Notes: generated from the letters alone by a model not told the origin. A DNA stretch of 64,000 nucleotides from Ianthella basta (GCA_964019415.1 OZ025890.1:1892913-1956912); one strand, 5' to 3'; numbered from the stretch's first letter, positions 48,801 to 59,410 are shown. Made by a program: numbers and translations.

Positions 48801-49709
48801 TCTGAGGGAAGCAGAGACAATCCTGGAGCCCCAAGACTTCCACCTGCTGCCTCCTGCCTTCCATGCATGTATGGCTGGGCCTCCCAGGACAAGGGCTACA
48901 CCCTCGCCACGCTGTCCGTCATCTCTAGGCACTGGTCTACCTGCTGTTAGTACAAGGCTCTTCCCAACTGTATAAATCTCACTGCCAAACCATTTAGTTT
49001 CCTGTAGGGCTGCTACGGTCACACAATAGTCTTCCAGTACGTCAATGACCTGATCTATTCTACGATCCTCTGTGTCCCTCCCAACGCACCTCTGTCTTGC
49101 TGTCTCAATTGGTCCCACAGTGTCAAGTAACGTTCTAACGTTCCAAGATGCCAGGTGCCATACACAATTCCGTCTCAACTTCGTTCTTTGTGCAAGTTGT
49201 TGAACATCCTCGGAGGGTTGCAAGTCCTCCGGAGGGGAAAAAGCGTGGCATGGAGTGATGAGTGGTGCCATCAGACGGCACCCCGTGCTCTTACTCATGT
49301 TTGTCCACGCTAAGGTCAGCTTTCGCCAGTTGATGCAAAGAGTGCATAAACAACTGCCCAGGGGTCACCACGTGGAGGCGCTGACTACTCAACCCCCACA
49401 CTACTCGACCCCCACACTATCCCTACACACACACACACACGCACACACACACACATGTGCACACATACACACACACATACACAAACACACACTCACACAT
49501 ACACAGGCATGTATGCAAGCACACAATATTGTACACACATGCACATACAGTACATACATTGGATGTACGTTACGTATGCATTGGCAGAATGGTGTAGTAA
49601 GGCCTTTCTTGTATTATATTACAGGAAGCAACTATTCTTTGTAAATGGTGGAAGACGTGAACATCACCACAGATCAGAGCTCCTCAGTAAAAGTGGCCAC
49701 ACAACATAG
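42853..49709 (+). CDS. CCDC62-like coiled-coil protein
   Basis: Vertebrate CCDC62 is a coiled-coil protein reported in sperm and as an estrogen-receptor coactivator. Thirteen exons: 42853-42855 (ATG only), 42955-43334, 43600-43666, 43792-43828, 43904-43949, 44046-44103, 44195-44257, 44476-44604, 44750-44843, 44930-45031, 45374-45462, 45550-45611 and 49625-49709. Phases close to 404 residues (human about 684). A Ser-rich N-terminus precedes QQRELELLVKELKDRDRELN, DMVRMHQHHLGSWAEDKRKV and ALEQRCVEL, nearly word for word the CCDC62 core. SEKRKEQLLALQKSKLER matches a later CCDC62 block. The ATG-only first exon is inferred from a consensus donor (ATG|GTGAGC) and phase. The donor at 45032 (GTGGGT) rather than 45025 is needed for frame. 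The last intron, 4 kb, carries an antisense retrotransposon. Confidence 0.82.
45043..45142. repeat. (CA)n/(CGCA)n microsatellite in the CCDC62-like gene
   Basis: CA repeat with CGCG and GCATGC interruptions immediately after the donor at 45032. Confidence 0.9.
46132..48651 (-). CDS. LINE endonuclease C-terminal part and reverse transcriptase (839 codons)
   Basis: The largest frame of the element. The reverse transcriptase motifs appear in order: LRNGKAAGQSEILPEML, RGIALLDVVGKAVATI, QCGFRKERSCTDMIF, FTFVDLKKAYDSVPR (motif A aspartate), GLRQGCCMAPVLFNLYTTLA (motif B), CLFADDGALLA (motif C) and the downstream YLGSVV. The FADD catalytic box is intact. It ends early at HDRDAAQRRDGET because of the frame change near 46.19 kb. 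The first codons are the in-frame remnant of the endonuclease, not a native start. Confidence 0.93.
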   Translation of the reverse strand: MGSRSSERGDDVNSDDDDDLYEVLGPYGHGELNEAGKELLSFLSINEASVCNTWFQKKGIHKATWQHPGSKKWHCIDYAIMKQSQRRKCLDVSVMRGAQCNTDHQMLRVKLRVEPGRRRYRPSANRPHKKFDISKLKEQAADRCGKTAAKEHFQEMVGEKLNVLWKETDSIEQKWTSMKSALCEAAEATIGREKRRQTDWFREGAPAIRPLLQKRNTAYNKWLSTGNASDKEKFKKARKEAQKAIREAKNNWFSRKATEAQGGINGGKVVWKCIREIQRGKRGLVPMRTANVRDEEGRTCSTPQQQHDRWRRHFTNLLNIVSQIDESELSRARQQPPHPEMAHPPSADELERAVTKLRNGKAAGQSEILPEMLKAACCNAGFFNHLLELVTSIWNEQRVPQDWVDAILIPIPKKGDLRSCDNWRGIALLDVVGKAVATILQERLQTLAEQELPESQCGFRKERSCTDMIFVIRQLVEKSWEHKSKSFFTFVDLKKAYDSVPRKGMWLALKKLGVPEKAVNLIEAFHSNMKAKIRMDGELLEDIRVENGLRQGCCMAPVLFNLYTTLAIERWQDRVAGNEGVGITLRFKMDEKLFRRYTKNASEQKISECLFADDGALLASSRSGAEAAAIAYQETSRKFGLTVNINKTKHMVVGREATTSDEEPLPMQGGNIESVEQFPYLGSVVAASGKIDADVDRRITQASSAFGALRKSVFLDRDLSLVTKRKVYQACVLSVLLYGSECWTLLKRHSRKLDVFHHRCIRIVLGVSSHVQWTSCITSDQLRQKWGDMETITMKIAKRRLQWLGHLARMPDSRVPKKLSLDGSANHDRDAAQRRDGET
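48669..49298 (-). CDS. LINE AP-like endonuclease, N-terminal part
   Basis: A 209-codon frame with HLASWNVRTLLDTVGPIETA, AALQETKW (catalytic Glu) and LHVLSCYAPTYASSREAKD, typical of apurinic-like endonucleases of non-LTR elements. It ends at a stop just before the GDFNA motif, which is found in the next frame. Confidence 0.9.
   Translation of the reverse strand: MSKSTGCRLMAPLITPCHAFSPPEDLQPSEDVQQLAQRTKLRRNCVWHLASWNVRTLLDTVGPIETARQRCVGRDTEDRRIDQVIDVLEDYCVTVAALQETKWFGSEIYTVGKSLVLTAGRPVPRDDGQRGEGVALVLGGPAIHAWKAGGSRWKSWGSRIVSASLRMGIHQNSWLHVLSCYAPTYASSREAKDTFYSNLQQALSEIPSS
49425..49512. repeat. (CA)n microsatellite beside the LINE 5' end
   Basis: CA repeat with TG, TA and AA interruptions between the upstream end of the LINE and the last CCDC62-like exon. 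Confidence 0.9.
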
Positions 49710-50146
49710 TCATGAAAAGCTGTCATGTGCACAGAACTAGAATGTAATACAGCGACATGCCATGCACCCAGCATGCATGCTTAACATTATACGTGTACGT
49801 ACATATGTGCAGTTATTATGTAACACTTTGTGCAAACTACGTACGTATATATGCAATATTATGCTTATCATCATACTGTATATAAGTATATTTAATATAC
49901 ATAGCATACAACTGTATAATATCACAAATTTGATAATAATAATATAGTGATAATGTTAATGATGAATACATTACAATTATTATAATAATACTGTCACTAT
50001 CTCTAGCTGCTGATGTTATTACACTACACAATAAGAGCTACTTCAACTCATGATTATGCTGCATGGCTATGAATATGTATATATGCATGTTTGAATTTGA
50101 ATGAATGAGACTAAATCTAAGAAGTGAATATACGTGTGTCTGCAAT
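49710..50146. other. Convergent 3' flanks, CCDC62-like / PIN-DExH genes
   Basis: 437 bp of AT-rich sequence with TATAATAATA-type low complexity at about 49930-49990. It holds the 3' ends of two convergent genes. Nothing else was recognised. Confidence 0.6.
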
Positions 50147-53100
50147 TTATATGCCTCCGCTAGCTTCAGACTCCAGGTGGAAAGAATTCAGGGCAGTCCT
50201 GTGGGTTTTCTTCCACTTGCGATACTTTTGTAGTATTGTCTTGGTTATTGCTGGCTGCTCGGGCAGCTCGTGCTGCTTCAGTGTGATTCGGCCTTCTTTG
50301 ACGTCTAAAAACTCTCTGAAGCACAGACAAAGACCTTCTACAGCCTCTCTGCTAGCTGTCTCCACAAATGGTGACTGGGCACAGTGGACCACCTCACTCC
50401 ACAGTGCCTCACTGGGATACTTCTGTTGAAGAGAGTCCAGTAGCGATTTTAGGACTCTGGCAATTGTCTTCTCCTCTGAGGTCATTGGCTTAATGGAACT
50501 TGCTTTGACACTTCCTTCATCACTACTCCTCATCTTCCTTACTGCTGGTTTGGATCTCTGCCGAGGCATTGCCTCTTTATCAGCAAGTGCATAAGGGTTA
50601 GGAGCAGGTGCAATGGCTACTGCAGCTTGATTAACACGCATCTGTTGTACAACCACGCTTGTCTTGGGCCTGGCTGCTCTGCAGCTGTGTTGCTGAAATT
50701 CTTCAAACAGCTTCTTCGTCACCTCAGCATTTACACACCAGTGATGCTTTTCAAGCCACTCCACAAGTCGCTCTTTTTCCCCTACCTCTTTCAGTGTCGG
50801 ATTTGTTTGCTTAAAGTAAACCCTTTTGTAAGGTTTCTCCATTGGCTGTAGCTGGAAAATTCTTGGGATCTGATGGAAGAACTCCACCAACACTTTTGTC
50901 CTTGCTTGAGGTGTGAAAGGTGTGTTTTCTCCAGACTTTAGCTTGTTGAGAGAAACTGTGTAGTCTCTCCCCCACTTCACAATGCAGCATATCACTGCTG
51001 ACACAATTCTTTGAGGCCAGCGGCTCTTGTCTTTGGCAAACTGCCCTGGTATAAGCCTGTCCTTCCTACTAGCTGACGGTAGCTCAGGGTCAGATTCTTC
51101 ATCACTAGATGCCTCAGGTGCATCTGTGCACCCCACAGAGAAGACTGGCACTACAGCACTCTCTTCGATGTGAGGTGTGGCACCACTCACAGTTGAAAGA
51201 AGATTACTCTTCGCACCTGAAGTACTTGGAAGTGCACTAGTGATATGTCTAAGTCGTTGCACATCATCCTCAATCTTCTTATATTGCACTGACTGGTCTT
51301 CCGCATCCGACAAATCTGATGAATCACCTGCATGCTGTTTTCTATACTCATGGTTGTCAGAGTTGCACTTGCTACTTCTCTCCTTGTGTTTCCAAGGCAC
51401 TGCTGGTGCCAAACAGTGAGCCTTTGGCTCTTCAGTCTGCTCTTTCCCCTGCATTCTCGAGCTCTTCACTAGAGTGGCTCCTGGTGGCACCATTGAAGCA
51501 AACAGAGGAAATTGGTTGAAACCTGCATTACTCCATTGTTCCAGCAGCCACAATGATGATTTAACCTTCCCAGCACACTCATCCAAGTCATACTCACTGT
51601 TTGTATCAGTGTCTGTGGAACTGTCACTGCTATCTGAGATATCCTGTTGCTCATTAGTATCTGCAATAATCTCTTCTGCATCACTAGCAATGCTTACATC
51701 CATGTCCTCTCTCAACAGAGAGCGAATCAATGGACGAATTTGAGTCATATGATTTAGCGGAAGGAAGGAATGATTTGTCTGTGACATAACTTCAGACAGA
51801 GCCTTTCGCACACGGTTGATCATCATGATGTGAGCAAGGCTGATGTAATGTCCCTCAGGACACCTCAGCTCATACCCATCTATGAGTATAGCTGAGAACT
51901 TATTTGGATCACCTTCCACTCTGCAAAATTTCACAGTTCTATAAAAATCAAGAAATGCCAGAACCATCAGTAAGGGACGAATGGCAGCGTCTCCTTTGCC
52001 AAGCCGTGGTAGAATACACATTCCTTTTGCCTTGGAAATTGCACCCATTCCTATCAGATTAGAAGCAACGGCATAGAATGGAGCAGTGTTCTTAACATCA
52101 CAGGCTACACCCACAGGGTTACGCCACCCATCTGCCAGGACAAAGGTCCTGTCTTTTGAGACATGGTTGAGTGCCACTGAACATGGATGCAGTACCCTGG
52201 GTATATTGCGTATGTTGCCAATAGTCCATGTTGGACGTCGTAGACCAAACTGCCAGGTTATGATGGCATCACACTGTAACATGGCATTAGGGGCAATCAC
52301 TTGTGAGGGATAATTGACAAAATTCAAAGATTCTTTGTGACCATCTCCTTCATGCTTTCGCATTTGTTCAGTCTTGGGGTTTTCTTCAAATGAACCATGA
52401 AACTTGACTACTGCAGTCATTTCTTCACCCTTGCCAAAGCACCAAGTTTGAATGTGCTTACGCTCCCATGCAATGCGATGGGCTACTTGCAGCAGGTCAG
52501 TGTCAGTGACTGGTAGGACCAACTCCGTTTGCACATGCTTTTCAGCCTTGTGGAAAGGGCGCATATACAGAGTTGATTGATCTTTCAAGGCAATTCCTTC
52601 TCTACGTGCATCTTTTTCTACTTGCCTTGCATCTTCCCCATATTTACTATCCTCCAAGAATTCAGCTTGACCAATCAGAAGATTGTGGCTGAAAGCAGCA
52701 AAAAGTAGCATTTTATACGTGAAAGGATCACCATGAATTTTCATAGATTCTGTGTCATTTGTGCTCATGGTTAGAGAGCCCACATCACCACATCTGGACA
52801 CTGTAAAAGTCTTGCTCAACCTTGATAGTGTGTCCAGCTGAGCATACAGCTTGCACTCTTGAGGAACAAACTTCTTTGTCCGCTGTGCAATGTCACCAAC
52901 AGAGCTCTCTAGCTGCAGGAGACGTTCCCACGACAACCCTTTGCCTTTTGCAAAGCTTCTTGCAAGCTCCTCTCTGTTACATAAGTTGCTCTTCCTTTTC
53001 TCCAAAGCTTTGAAGTCCAACCAGTCACGAAATAGCTTGACGTACATGTGTGGTTCGCTGTACTGCCCATGGTCATACTTCCATCGGGTCTTAGCACTCA

Positions 53101-56100
53101 ACCAGAGCGATCTACGGTATGCCACATCATTCATAAAAGTTAATGGAACAGAGAAAACATCTTGCCTCATTGACAGGCCAGCCGCCATGATGATGGCAGC
53201 ATCAGGACAGTCAAAACATATGCCAAACAGGATAAGTCTGCAAAGACTGAGATCCACAGGCAAGCTCATACTAAAGTAGCCCAAAACTGTGATGTGTCCC
53301 TTTTCTTCTGAGTTGGTCAAAATGGCTCCAATCCTATGCAACTCATTCAGGGCACCCACAACATTCATTTCTGAAGGTGGCGTGAGAGTTTCCCTTAGCA
53401 AATCTGATGGACCACCAAACTTGAGATAGTTACTTAACACCTTGGCCTCCAGGTACACTCTAGGCATTGATGCTGTCCTCATCTCTGGTGCATCATAAGG
53501 AGGAAACTCCTTGTCATGGAATCTCTTCGGAACCAGGTGTATAGCAACACCTGGGAAGACCCGCCCTGCCCTCCCTGCTCTCTGCTTGCATGATGCATGT
53601 GAGCACCAGTCAAGGTCCAGTATGGACATTTGACGCTTACTATCATGCCTGAGACCTCTACGGAGGCAAAAATTGATCACCAACCTAAGCTTTGGAATAG
53701 TCACTGAGCTTTCAGCTACATTAGTGGCCAGGAGAATGTGTGCTACGTCAATAGCTGGTTCTTCAAAAGCCTCCCTCTGCTCACTCATTGGAACTTGGGA
53801 ATGCAATAGAAACACTTTGAAATGTCGGCCAACACTGTACTCTACTATCTTGAAGCTGATTGCTTCATAAACTGTCATAAGCTCATCAAACCCAGGAACA
53901 AAAACCAAAGTCCCTTCCCCTAACCTTGCTTCAGAGAAGATGAGGTCACAGCAGATACCAATCCGAGGATCATCAGATCTTATTTTCTTTTTCCGCTCAG
54001 AATTCTCTACTGACAGCAGAGCCTTACTTGCATTTGCTACTCGCTTCCTAGCTGCCTGCCTGAGGTTCACAAGGTCAGAAGTTGGTGTGGACTCCTCAGG
54101 TTCCAATGTCAGTCTTGCTTTGCGGTCAGCTACATCATCAAGGAAGTACTCCTGTACTGGAAACTGCCTTCCACCCACTACCAAAGGAGCAGACACTTCA
54201 AGACCTTTCTTCTGGAAATAATGAGAATACAGGGAGCCCTCAAGCGTAGCGGACATGAGGATAACTTTGGTAAGGCAGTCTAATTCAACAAGAAGATTCC
54301 TCACAACTAGGCAGAGGAAGTCTGCTTCTGCTGATCTCTCATGGACCTCATCAAGAATGATATGGGTGTACTGTTTCATGCCCTCTGGCTCTCCAGTCAA
54401 AAACTGCAGAATAAAGATGAAGAGGATTGTGCTCATGCTAATGATTTCATTGAAGATATCAGCTTGTACGTACACTTCATTTGCATTATGGGAGCATTTC
54501 ATGGAAGTCTCTAACCTAAAGGGTGTGACTGCACTATAGAAAAGACACCAGTCAACTGCAGAAATAATTGGTGCAGTCAAACTCCTTGAGTAATATTGGC
54601 TACTAACTTCTATTAAGATTGAGCTCCCAGGATAAAAACCATCAACTGTGCATGAATGAATGCCATGAGAAACAAGGAGAACCTGGACTTACAGAATGCT
54701 AATATTCCTAAACTCACCTTCAAGAGCCATCCTGATGTGACAAATGTAATCTTCAAATTGTTATCAGCACCGGAACGTTCCCCTCCAATACGGTAGCCAA
54801 CAGTCCTGTTCATAGGCTCATTTCTCTCCCTTGACACTCGTTCTGCCAATGTTTTCGCTGCCACACGTCTTGGCTGGGTAACAACAATGTTACAGAGATG
54901 TGAACGCTGCATTTTGATTGCATGATCCAGAATAAACTGAGGCACTTGGGTAGACTTACCACTACCAGTCTGACCTTCAATAATGGAAACTTTGTGATTC
55001 CCAATTAATTCAACTATGTCCTGCCTATGCTTCATAATGGGCAGTCCACTGGCCCCCTTCAAAAGCTCAGCTGCTAAATGCTTCTGCTGAGCTGGAAGGG
55101 CCTTCTTAACAGGCTGAAATTGCTGCTTAGCATGGGTAGTGGCAGTGCTCTGAGTCTCATCAGATTCCAGATTATCTTCCTCTTCATCACTGCTATATTG
55201 AGGCACAGGGAAAGTAAGAGGAGCTGGCCGAATGCTTGCAAGCTGTGGAATGTGTCTTGGCAATACCTCATTCTCTACGTTGGACACAACCTTCATAAAG
55301 TCCCTCGCAGCAGCAGATACACTGACAGCCCCACAGTAAGTTTCTGGTGCAAAGAATGCCAGCACTGCCTCTGCTGCAGTGCTATTTTGCACTTCCTTGC
55401 AAAGGCTCAGTATCTGTCGTAAAGATGCATTATCTTTACTTCCTGTACAGACTGCCATGTACAGAGCCACGAAGATGCTGCTATCAAAGATGTCTTCATA
55501 GGAAAGGGAAGACGTAGGAAGACTCATTAACTCACAAAGTGGTAGAGTAGAATGGAGGGCTGTGCAGAGCAGCCCTGATAGATGCACAGCTCTCATTGAC
55601 GGCCGACAACTGAAATAAAGAGGTGGACCGCGTGCAGCTGTGATGATGAAAGCAATAACCACAGCTACCAGCTCTTTTGCTTCAAGGTGCATTACAGTTG
55701 CAGTGAACTTAATCAAGCCAAGAGCAATAATGGTACGAGTGTAATCTACCTCGCTAAGGGGTTTCAGTAAAGAATTCGGGATATAAAACCACTGATGTTG
55801 CCCTGTGGTTTGACACAGCTTAGCCAGATTCTTGGATGCGGGATCTAGCTGTGGGCTAGAAAGAAGGAAATATAGGCATGTAGCCTTTGATGAAAAAGGA
55901 ATATCAGTACTGCTCCTCAAAAGCTCCCGAACATCAGGCATGGACTGAGTTGGCTTCACCTTGCAGCAGCCGAACACTTCTGCTGCTGTCCTGCCATACT
56001 CCTTTACCTTCTTTAGTCCCAATAAGCTGTATGTCAGGCAGCGAATGGGCATGGTCAGGTCGCATACTGGCTCATTTCCACGGGTTAAGTCTTCTACAAA

Positions 56101-57189
56101 GTAATCCCTCCTAAGTAGTCCATTCTCCAGTGACTTAAACAGTGAACCAAAATGAAGAGTGTGCTCCTGTTCAGTGACAGTAGGCACAGCCTTAGCTTCA
56201 CTGCACTGGCCAAGATAGGTTGCAGATGTTGCCAGGATGGCTTCATCATAATCTGGGTGAATATCCAAGAGATCTTTCATCTTCTCATTCTCTCTCAATG
56301 GGCCCATTAGAGGTTTCAGCCAATTAGCAATGCTCTTAACAGTGCTTGCATTACAACCAATGTAACGATGCACATGGTATTCGGCATTCAGGAGCTTAGT
56401 GTAGTCATTCCCACAGAGGACAGCAAGGTCAGTCACTTGCTCAGTGCGAATGCCCAAACATTTGGAAAGGATGGAGTCACTAGTGTATCGACAGGTAATG
56501 ACTGGTGGATCTTCTTTTATTTGACCTTTGAGGAAACCCACTGTGCTATCAGCATCAAAGAGGCACAGGGGAAAATATCGACAGTTTCTGGCCACTGCAA
56601 AATCTGTGTCATTTGAGAGAATACCAATGGCTCCTGGCGTGGAGCAACAGAGAGCAATGAGGGTACCATCTGCTGCTCCTTGGCACTGTAAAAAGCGACA
56701 GCCTGTGTCAATAAGAACTCCTTTGCAGCAATGTACAGCAAAGGGGTGAGGCATGCTTTGCACTTGGTGGCTGCTGCGGTACCCAGCACACACCTGATGC
56801 CACTTGTCACATTTCTCTAGTGACTGCATGTAGCGGTCGACAACTACACTCCAATATACACTTTTAGGACTACAAGTGTCCTTTCCATCGAGCACAAACA
56901 CCGGTTCCACTCCAGTGGACCTCAGTGCCAGTATAAAAGACTTGAACTCTGTAGACAGAGTGCGTAAGTGCCCACCATAAAACTTGGTGAACTTTGACTG
57001 TTGGCCATCAGCAACTGTGCCATTTATAACATTCTTCTCCAGTTCTTTGATGATATTGGAGAAGTCACAGAAGAGGAACGGAGCATTGCCCTGAAGGGTT
57101 GTCTCCTGAGCTATCTGCCTTAGGTCCACCTTCAAAGTGGCCTGTTCTTCATTCTCTTTAAGGTAAGTGAGTAAGCGAAATACACCCAT
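50147..57189 (-). CDS. PIN (Asteroid/XPG-type)-DExH RNA helicase fusion protein
   Basis: Two exons (54718-57189 and 50147-54403, joined in phase 0) give 2,242 residues. Residues 1-270 begin MGVFRLLTYL and carry FLFCDFSN (D42), VFVLDGKD (D101), QGAADGTL (D174), SNDTDF (D194, D196) and LAVLCGNDY (D262), the order of acidic motifs in Asteroid/FEN1-XPG PIN nucleases. ASTE1 shares SSDSDF and AVLCGND. After an acidic linker (DEEEDNLESDE) the helicase motifs follow: GQTGSGKST (739-747), TQPRRVAA, DEVHERS (842-848), SATL (875-878), TNVAESSVTI (1051-1060) and QRAGRAGR (1098-1105), then an HA2-like winged region, an acidic Ser/Asp stretch (DISDSSDSSTDTDTNSEYD) and a basic C-terminal part. The helicase reads closest to Spindle-E/TDRD9 or YTHDC2-type DEAH proteins; no Tudor or YTH domain was seen. 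The start is the conserved MG, as in XPG N-domains. Confidence 0.9.
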
Positions 57190-58350
57190 TTTCAACTGGT
57201 ACCACCTGCAAATAACAAACAGTTATAGAAATGGTTGAATAGATTAGATGCTGAATTTGAGACAAATTTTATTACACCATTCAGAACATAAGGGAAGCAT
57301 GAATCAGACGTCACGCTTGTGATGTCTATTTAGGAATGTTCCCAATGAAAATGGCTACTCCTAGCTTCTTTGGATGTATTGAATATGGCAGCGCATCCAA
57401 AGGTAACCTGGAGTACACGTAAGAGAAAAGCATCATAGGCTGCTTGTACCCCATTTGCTCTTTTCATAATTAGTATTCTTCTCCTTCCCACAGAATTTTT
57501 GTGCGCTCCTAGCGCCCAACACAGGGCACCTACAAACCCAAGTCGTGTACGAGGACTCGCGTACAGATGTGAAGGACAAATATCTGAGTGCCGGTGGCAA
57601 CCTGATAAGTACAGCGCTAGAGCGAGTAGGGAGGTTTGTCTTCCCTGTGTATTAAGATACCCCAATGCCGTCATTTTGTTGCGCTGGTAACTGCACCGTA
57701 ACACAGCAGCCGATACATCTAGTTGGGCATAACTGTGCTCGATGTTCTGCGCAATCTTCATCAGATTCTACTTTAAGGAAGGGGTATATGTCAGCGCAAG
57801 TACTAATCTGATGTAGCCATAGTCCTTTGGATGTCATACAAAAACTATACAAACTAGTATATAAAAAATTTTTAGAATTAAAAGGGATTTTGGAATGGCC
57901 AGCAGAAAAAGCATAGAAACAAGCAACAGTACCTCATCACCATGATAAACCACATTTCTGTGAAGTTCACTTTGCATTCCTAAGTTCCTTGTGGATACAT
58001 GGACCCAAATGTCCAGCTAGCTAGTCCCATGTAGCTACAAGGAAATTAGGAATGAACAGCGAACTTCACGGAAATGTGGTTTCTCATGGTGTTGAGGTAC
58101 TGTTGCTTGTTTCTATGCTTTTTCTGCTGGCCATTCCAAAATCCCTTTTAGTTCTAAAAGAATTTTTATTATACCATAGTTTAATAGCTATGTAGCTAGC
58201 TAGCAATTCATACAATTATAATGAAATCACCATGATGCAGCACAGTACAATGTCATAATTGAACAAAACAAGAGTTATGATAATCAATAATTCAACAACA
58301 TGGGTTGTTAATAGCTAGTTGCTGGTAGCTAGCTAGCTAGCTTACGCACT
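57190..58350. other. Upstream region of the PIN-DExH gene
   Basis: The helicase 5' flank with possible untranslated exons. An overlapping pair of frames at 57330-57852 occupies a CpG-richer part at about 57480-57720. The plus strand from 57665 reads MPSFCCAGNC, like the start of a THAP finger, but it ends after about 45 codons without the rest of the domain. A long foldback element lies at 57860-58172. Confidence 0.5.
57860..58172. repeat. Long foldback element with arms of about 140 bp
   Basis: The left arm from TTTTAGAATTAAAAGGGATT is mirrored almost base for base by the right arm ending AATCCCTTTTAGTTCTAAAA. Inner blocks also pair: GGAATGGCCAGCAGAAAAAG with CTTTTTCTGCTGGCCATTCC, and TTCCTTGTGGATACATGG with CCATGTAGCTACAAGGAA. 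There is no coding frame. It is a non-autonomous inverted-repeat element, with few differences between the arms. Confidence 0.92.
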
Positions 58351-59410
58351 TACGTACGAAAATAACTATCTTCAGGTATGACTGGTCCGTTCCTTACACT
58401 TACAAAGGCATATCTACCGCGGAAGTTCAACTAGTGTTGTTTGGCTAGGATACTACGGTACGATATACGCATTTTTACATAATTAACACGTAAACATTAG
58501 CTAAAATAGTCTAGCAAAGCAATCCACTGAGACCGTAGTGTGTACTCACAGTAACTAAGTAGCTATGACCATGGACTGAGGAACTCCAACGAGATAAGTC
58601 CGGTTCTTTTCATAGTCCGTTGCTTCCAGGAAAGCGATCGTGACTCAGCTTTATCAACATTCCCATTCTAGGAAATCCTCCATTCAAGGGATTACGCCCT
58701 CCTTGGACGATGTGATTACAGGGATTACCCCTCCACGTGTTTCAGTGCTAAGCGTTGGGGACTGATTAGGCCATGTCTTGTTGTACTCTTGCACCGGTGC
58801 CGCGAGCGACACGTTCGAGGAGACTAGCACGCCGCCATCTGAGGAGAGTGTTGAACAGAGGGTGTTGTTACTGCAGGACAATCTCCTACTCTGTAGGCTG
58901 TCAGAAGTAATAGCTCCTTCTTGCTAATGGTCTAGCGATCCTTTCGTCACTTGACCCGTGTGAGGTTAGAAATGGCTATGTCGTTGGCGCGTTTTGTAGC
59001 TATACTGTATATCTTTCCACGTTCGTGTGTTTTGTGTTGATTGTGTGTGTACATATGTCACCTTAGCTATGTGTGACATGGCTGTAGCTAGCTATGCACC
59101 TGTGCAAGCTATTTGACAATTATTGGTACTGTCACACTCTATTTCATGGCTAAACAAACAAATGCTGAACCAAGTGACCGGTGTAAGAATGGGACTGGCA
59201 CTACCACAGTGATTCACAGCAAGACAGTGTCAGCGGTGACCAACAAGATTTCTGAAGTTGAAGACAAGCTAGTAACTGTAATGTGGAAACATAAGAGGAC
59301 ACTAGAAAAACGGATTTGCATGTGTTTGTAAATACATAATGTGAGATTGTAGTCCATGAAATGCACTTGCCTTATCTAAAAACTGAAACCGAAACTGTAA
59401 TATATTCCCT
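58350..59410 (+). repeat. Duplicated segment copy 1, with pseudo-exon from the RILP-like gene
   Basis: This region pairs with about 61250-62300 over roughly 1 kb, for example TAACTAAGTAGCTATG(A/G)CC and AGGAACTCCA(A/G)CGAGA. Its last 200 bases (about 59130-59330) copy the RILP-like exon at 35289-35474 together with intron sequence upstream (TACTGT(C/T)ACACTCTATTTCA). The splice acceptor is changed to CATGG and the reading frame is altered. Because intron sequence came along, this was a DNA-level duplication, not retrotransposition. Confidence 0.82.
59145..59331 (+). pseudogene. Decayed copy of a RILP-like exon
   Basis: Reads KQTNAEPSDRCKNGTGTTT where the source exon has KQLVEQQNADPSDRHENGTD. 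A deletion removes the LVEQ codons, several substitutions follow, and it ends in a stop instead of a donor. The orientation is opposite to the source gene. Confidence 0.75.

Larger units (their letters stand above)
45720..49420 (-). mobile_element. Non-LTR (LINE) retrotransposon, near full length, antisense in CCDC62-like intron
   Basis: Three consecutive minus-strand frames make one element. 48669-49298 encodes the N-terminal part of an APE-type endonuclease (WNVRTL, QETKW, CYAPTYASSREAKD). 46132-48651 completes it (CIDYAIM, NTDHQML) and holds the reverse transcriptase. 45788-46336 holds the C-terminal tail with two C2H2-like knuckles (CDTCQRTF...H.C and CDTCDRWF...H.C). A frame change between the first two, near 48.69 kb, splits the GDFNA endonuclease motif from the upstream part. 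A second change near 46.19 kb separates the tail. The copy is therefore probably inactive but young. The clade looks like the CR1/L2/Jockey side of LINEs; this was not tested. Confidence 0.93.

Noticed and set aside
51177..51743. Plus-strand frames across the PIN-DExH gene
   Set aside because: They are antisense shadows of the long minus-strand coding exon.
57665..57805. Plus-strand THAP-like start (MPSFCCAGNC)
   Set aside because: It ends after about 45 codons without the rest of the zinc-binding pattern, and no splice partner was seen.
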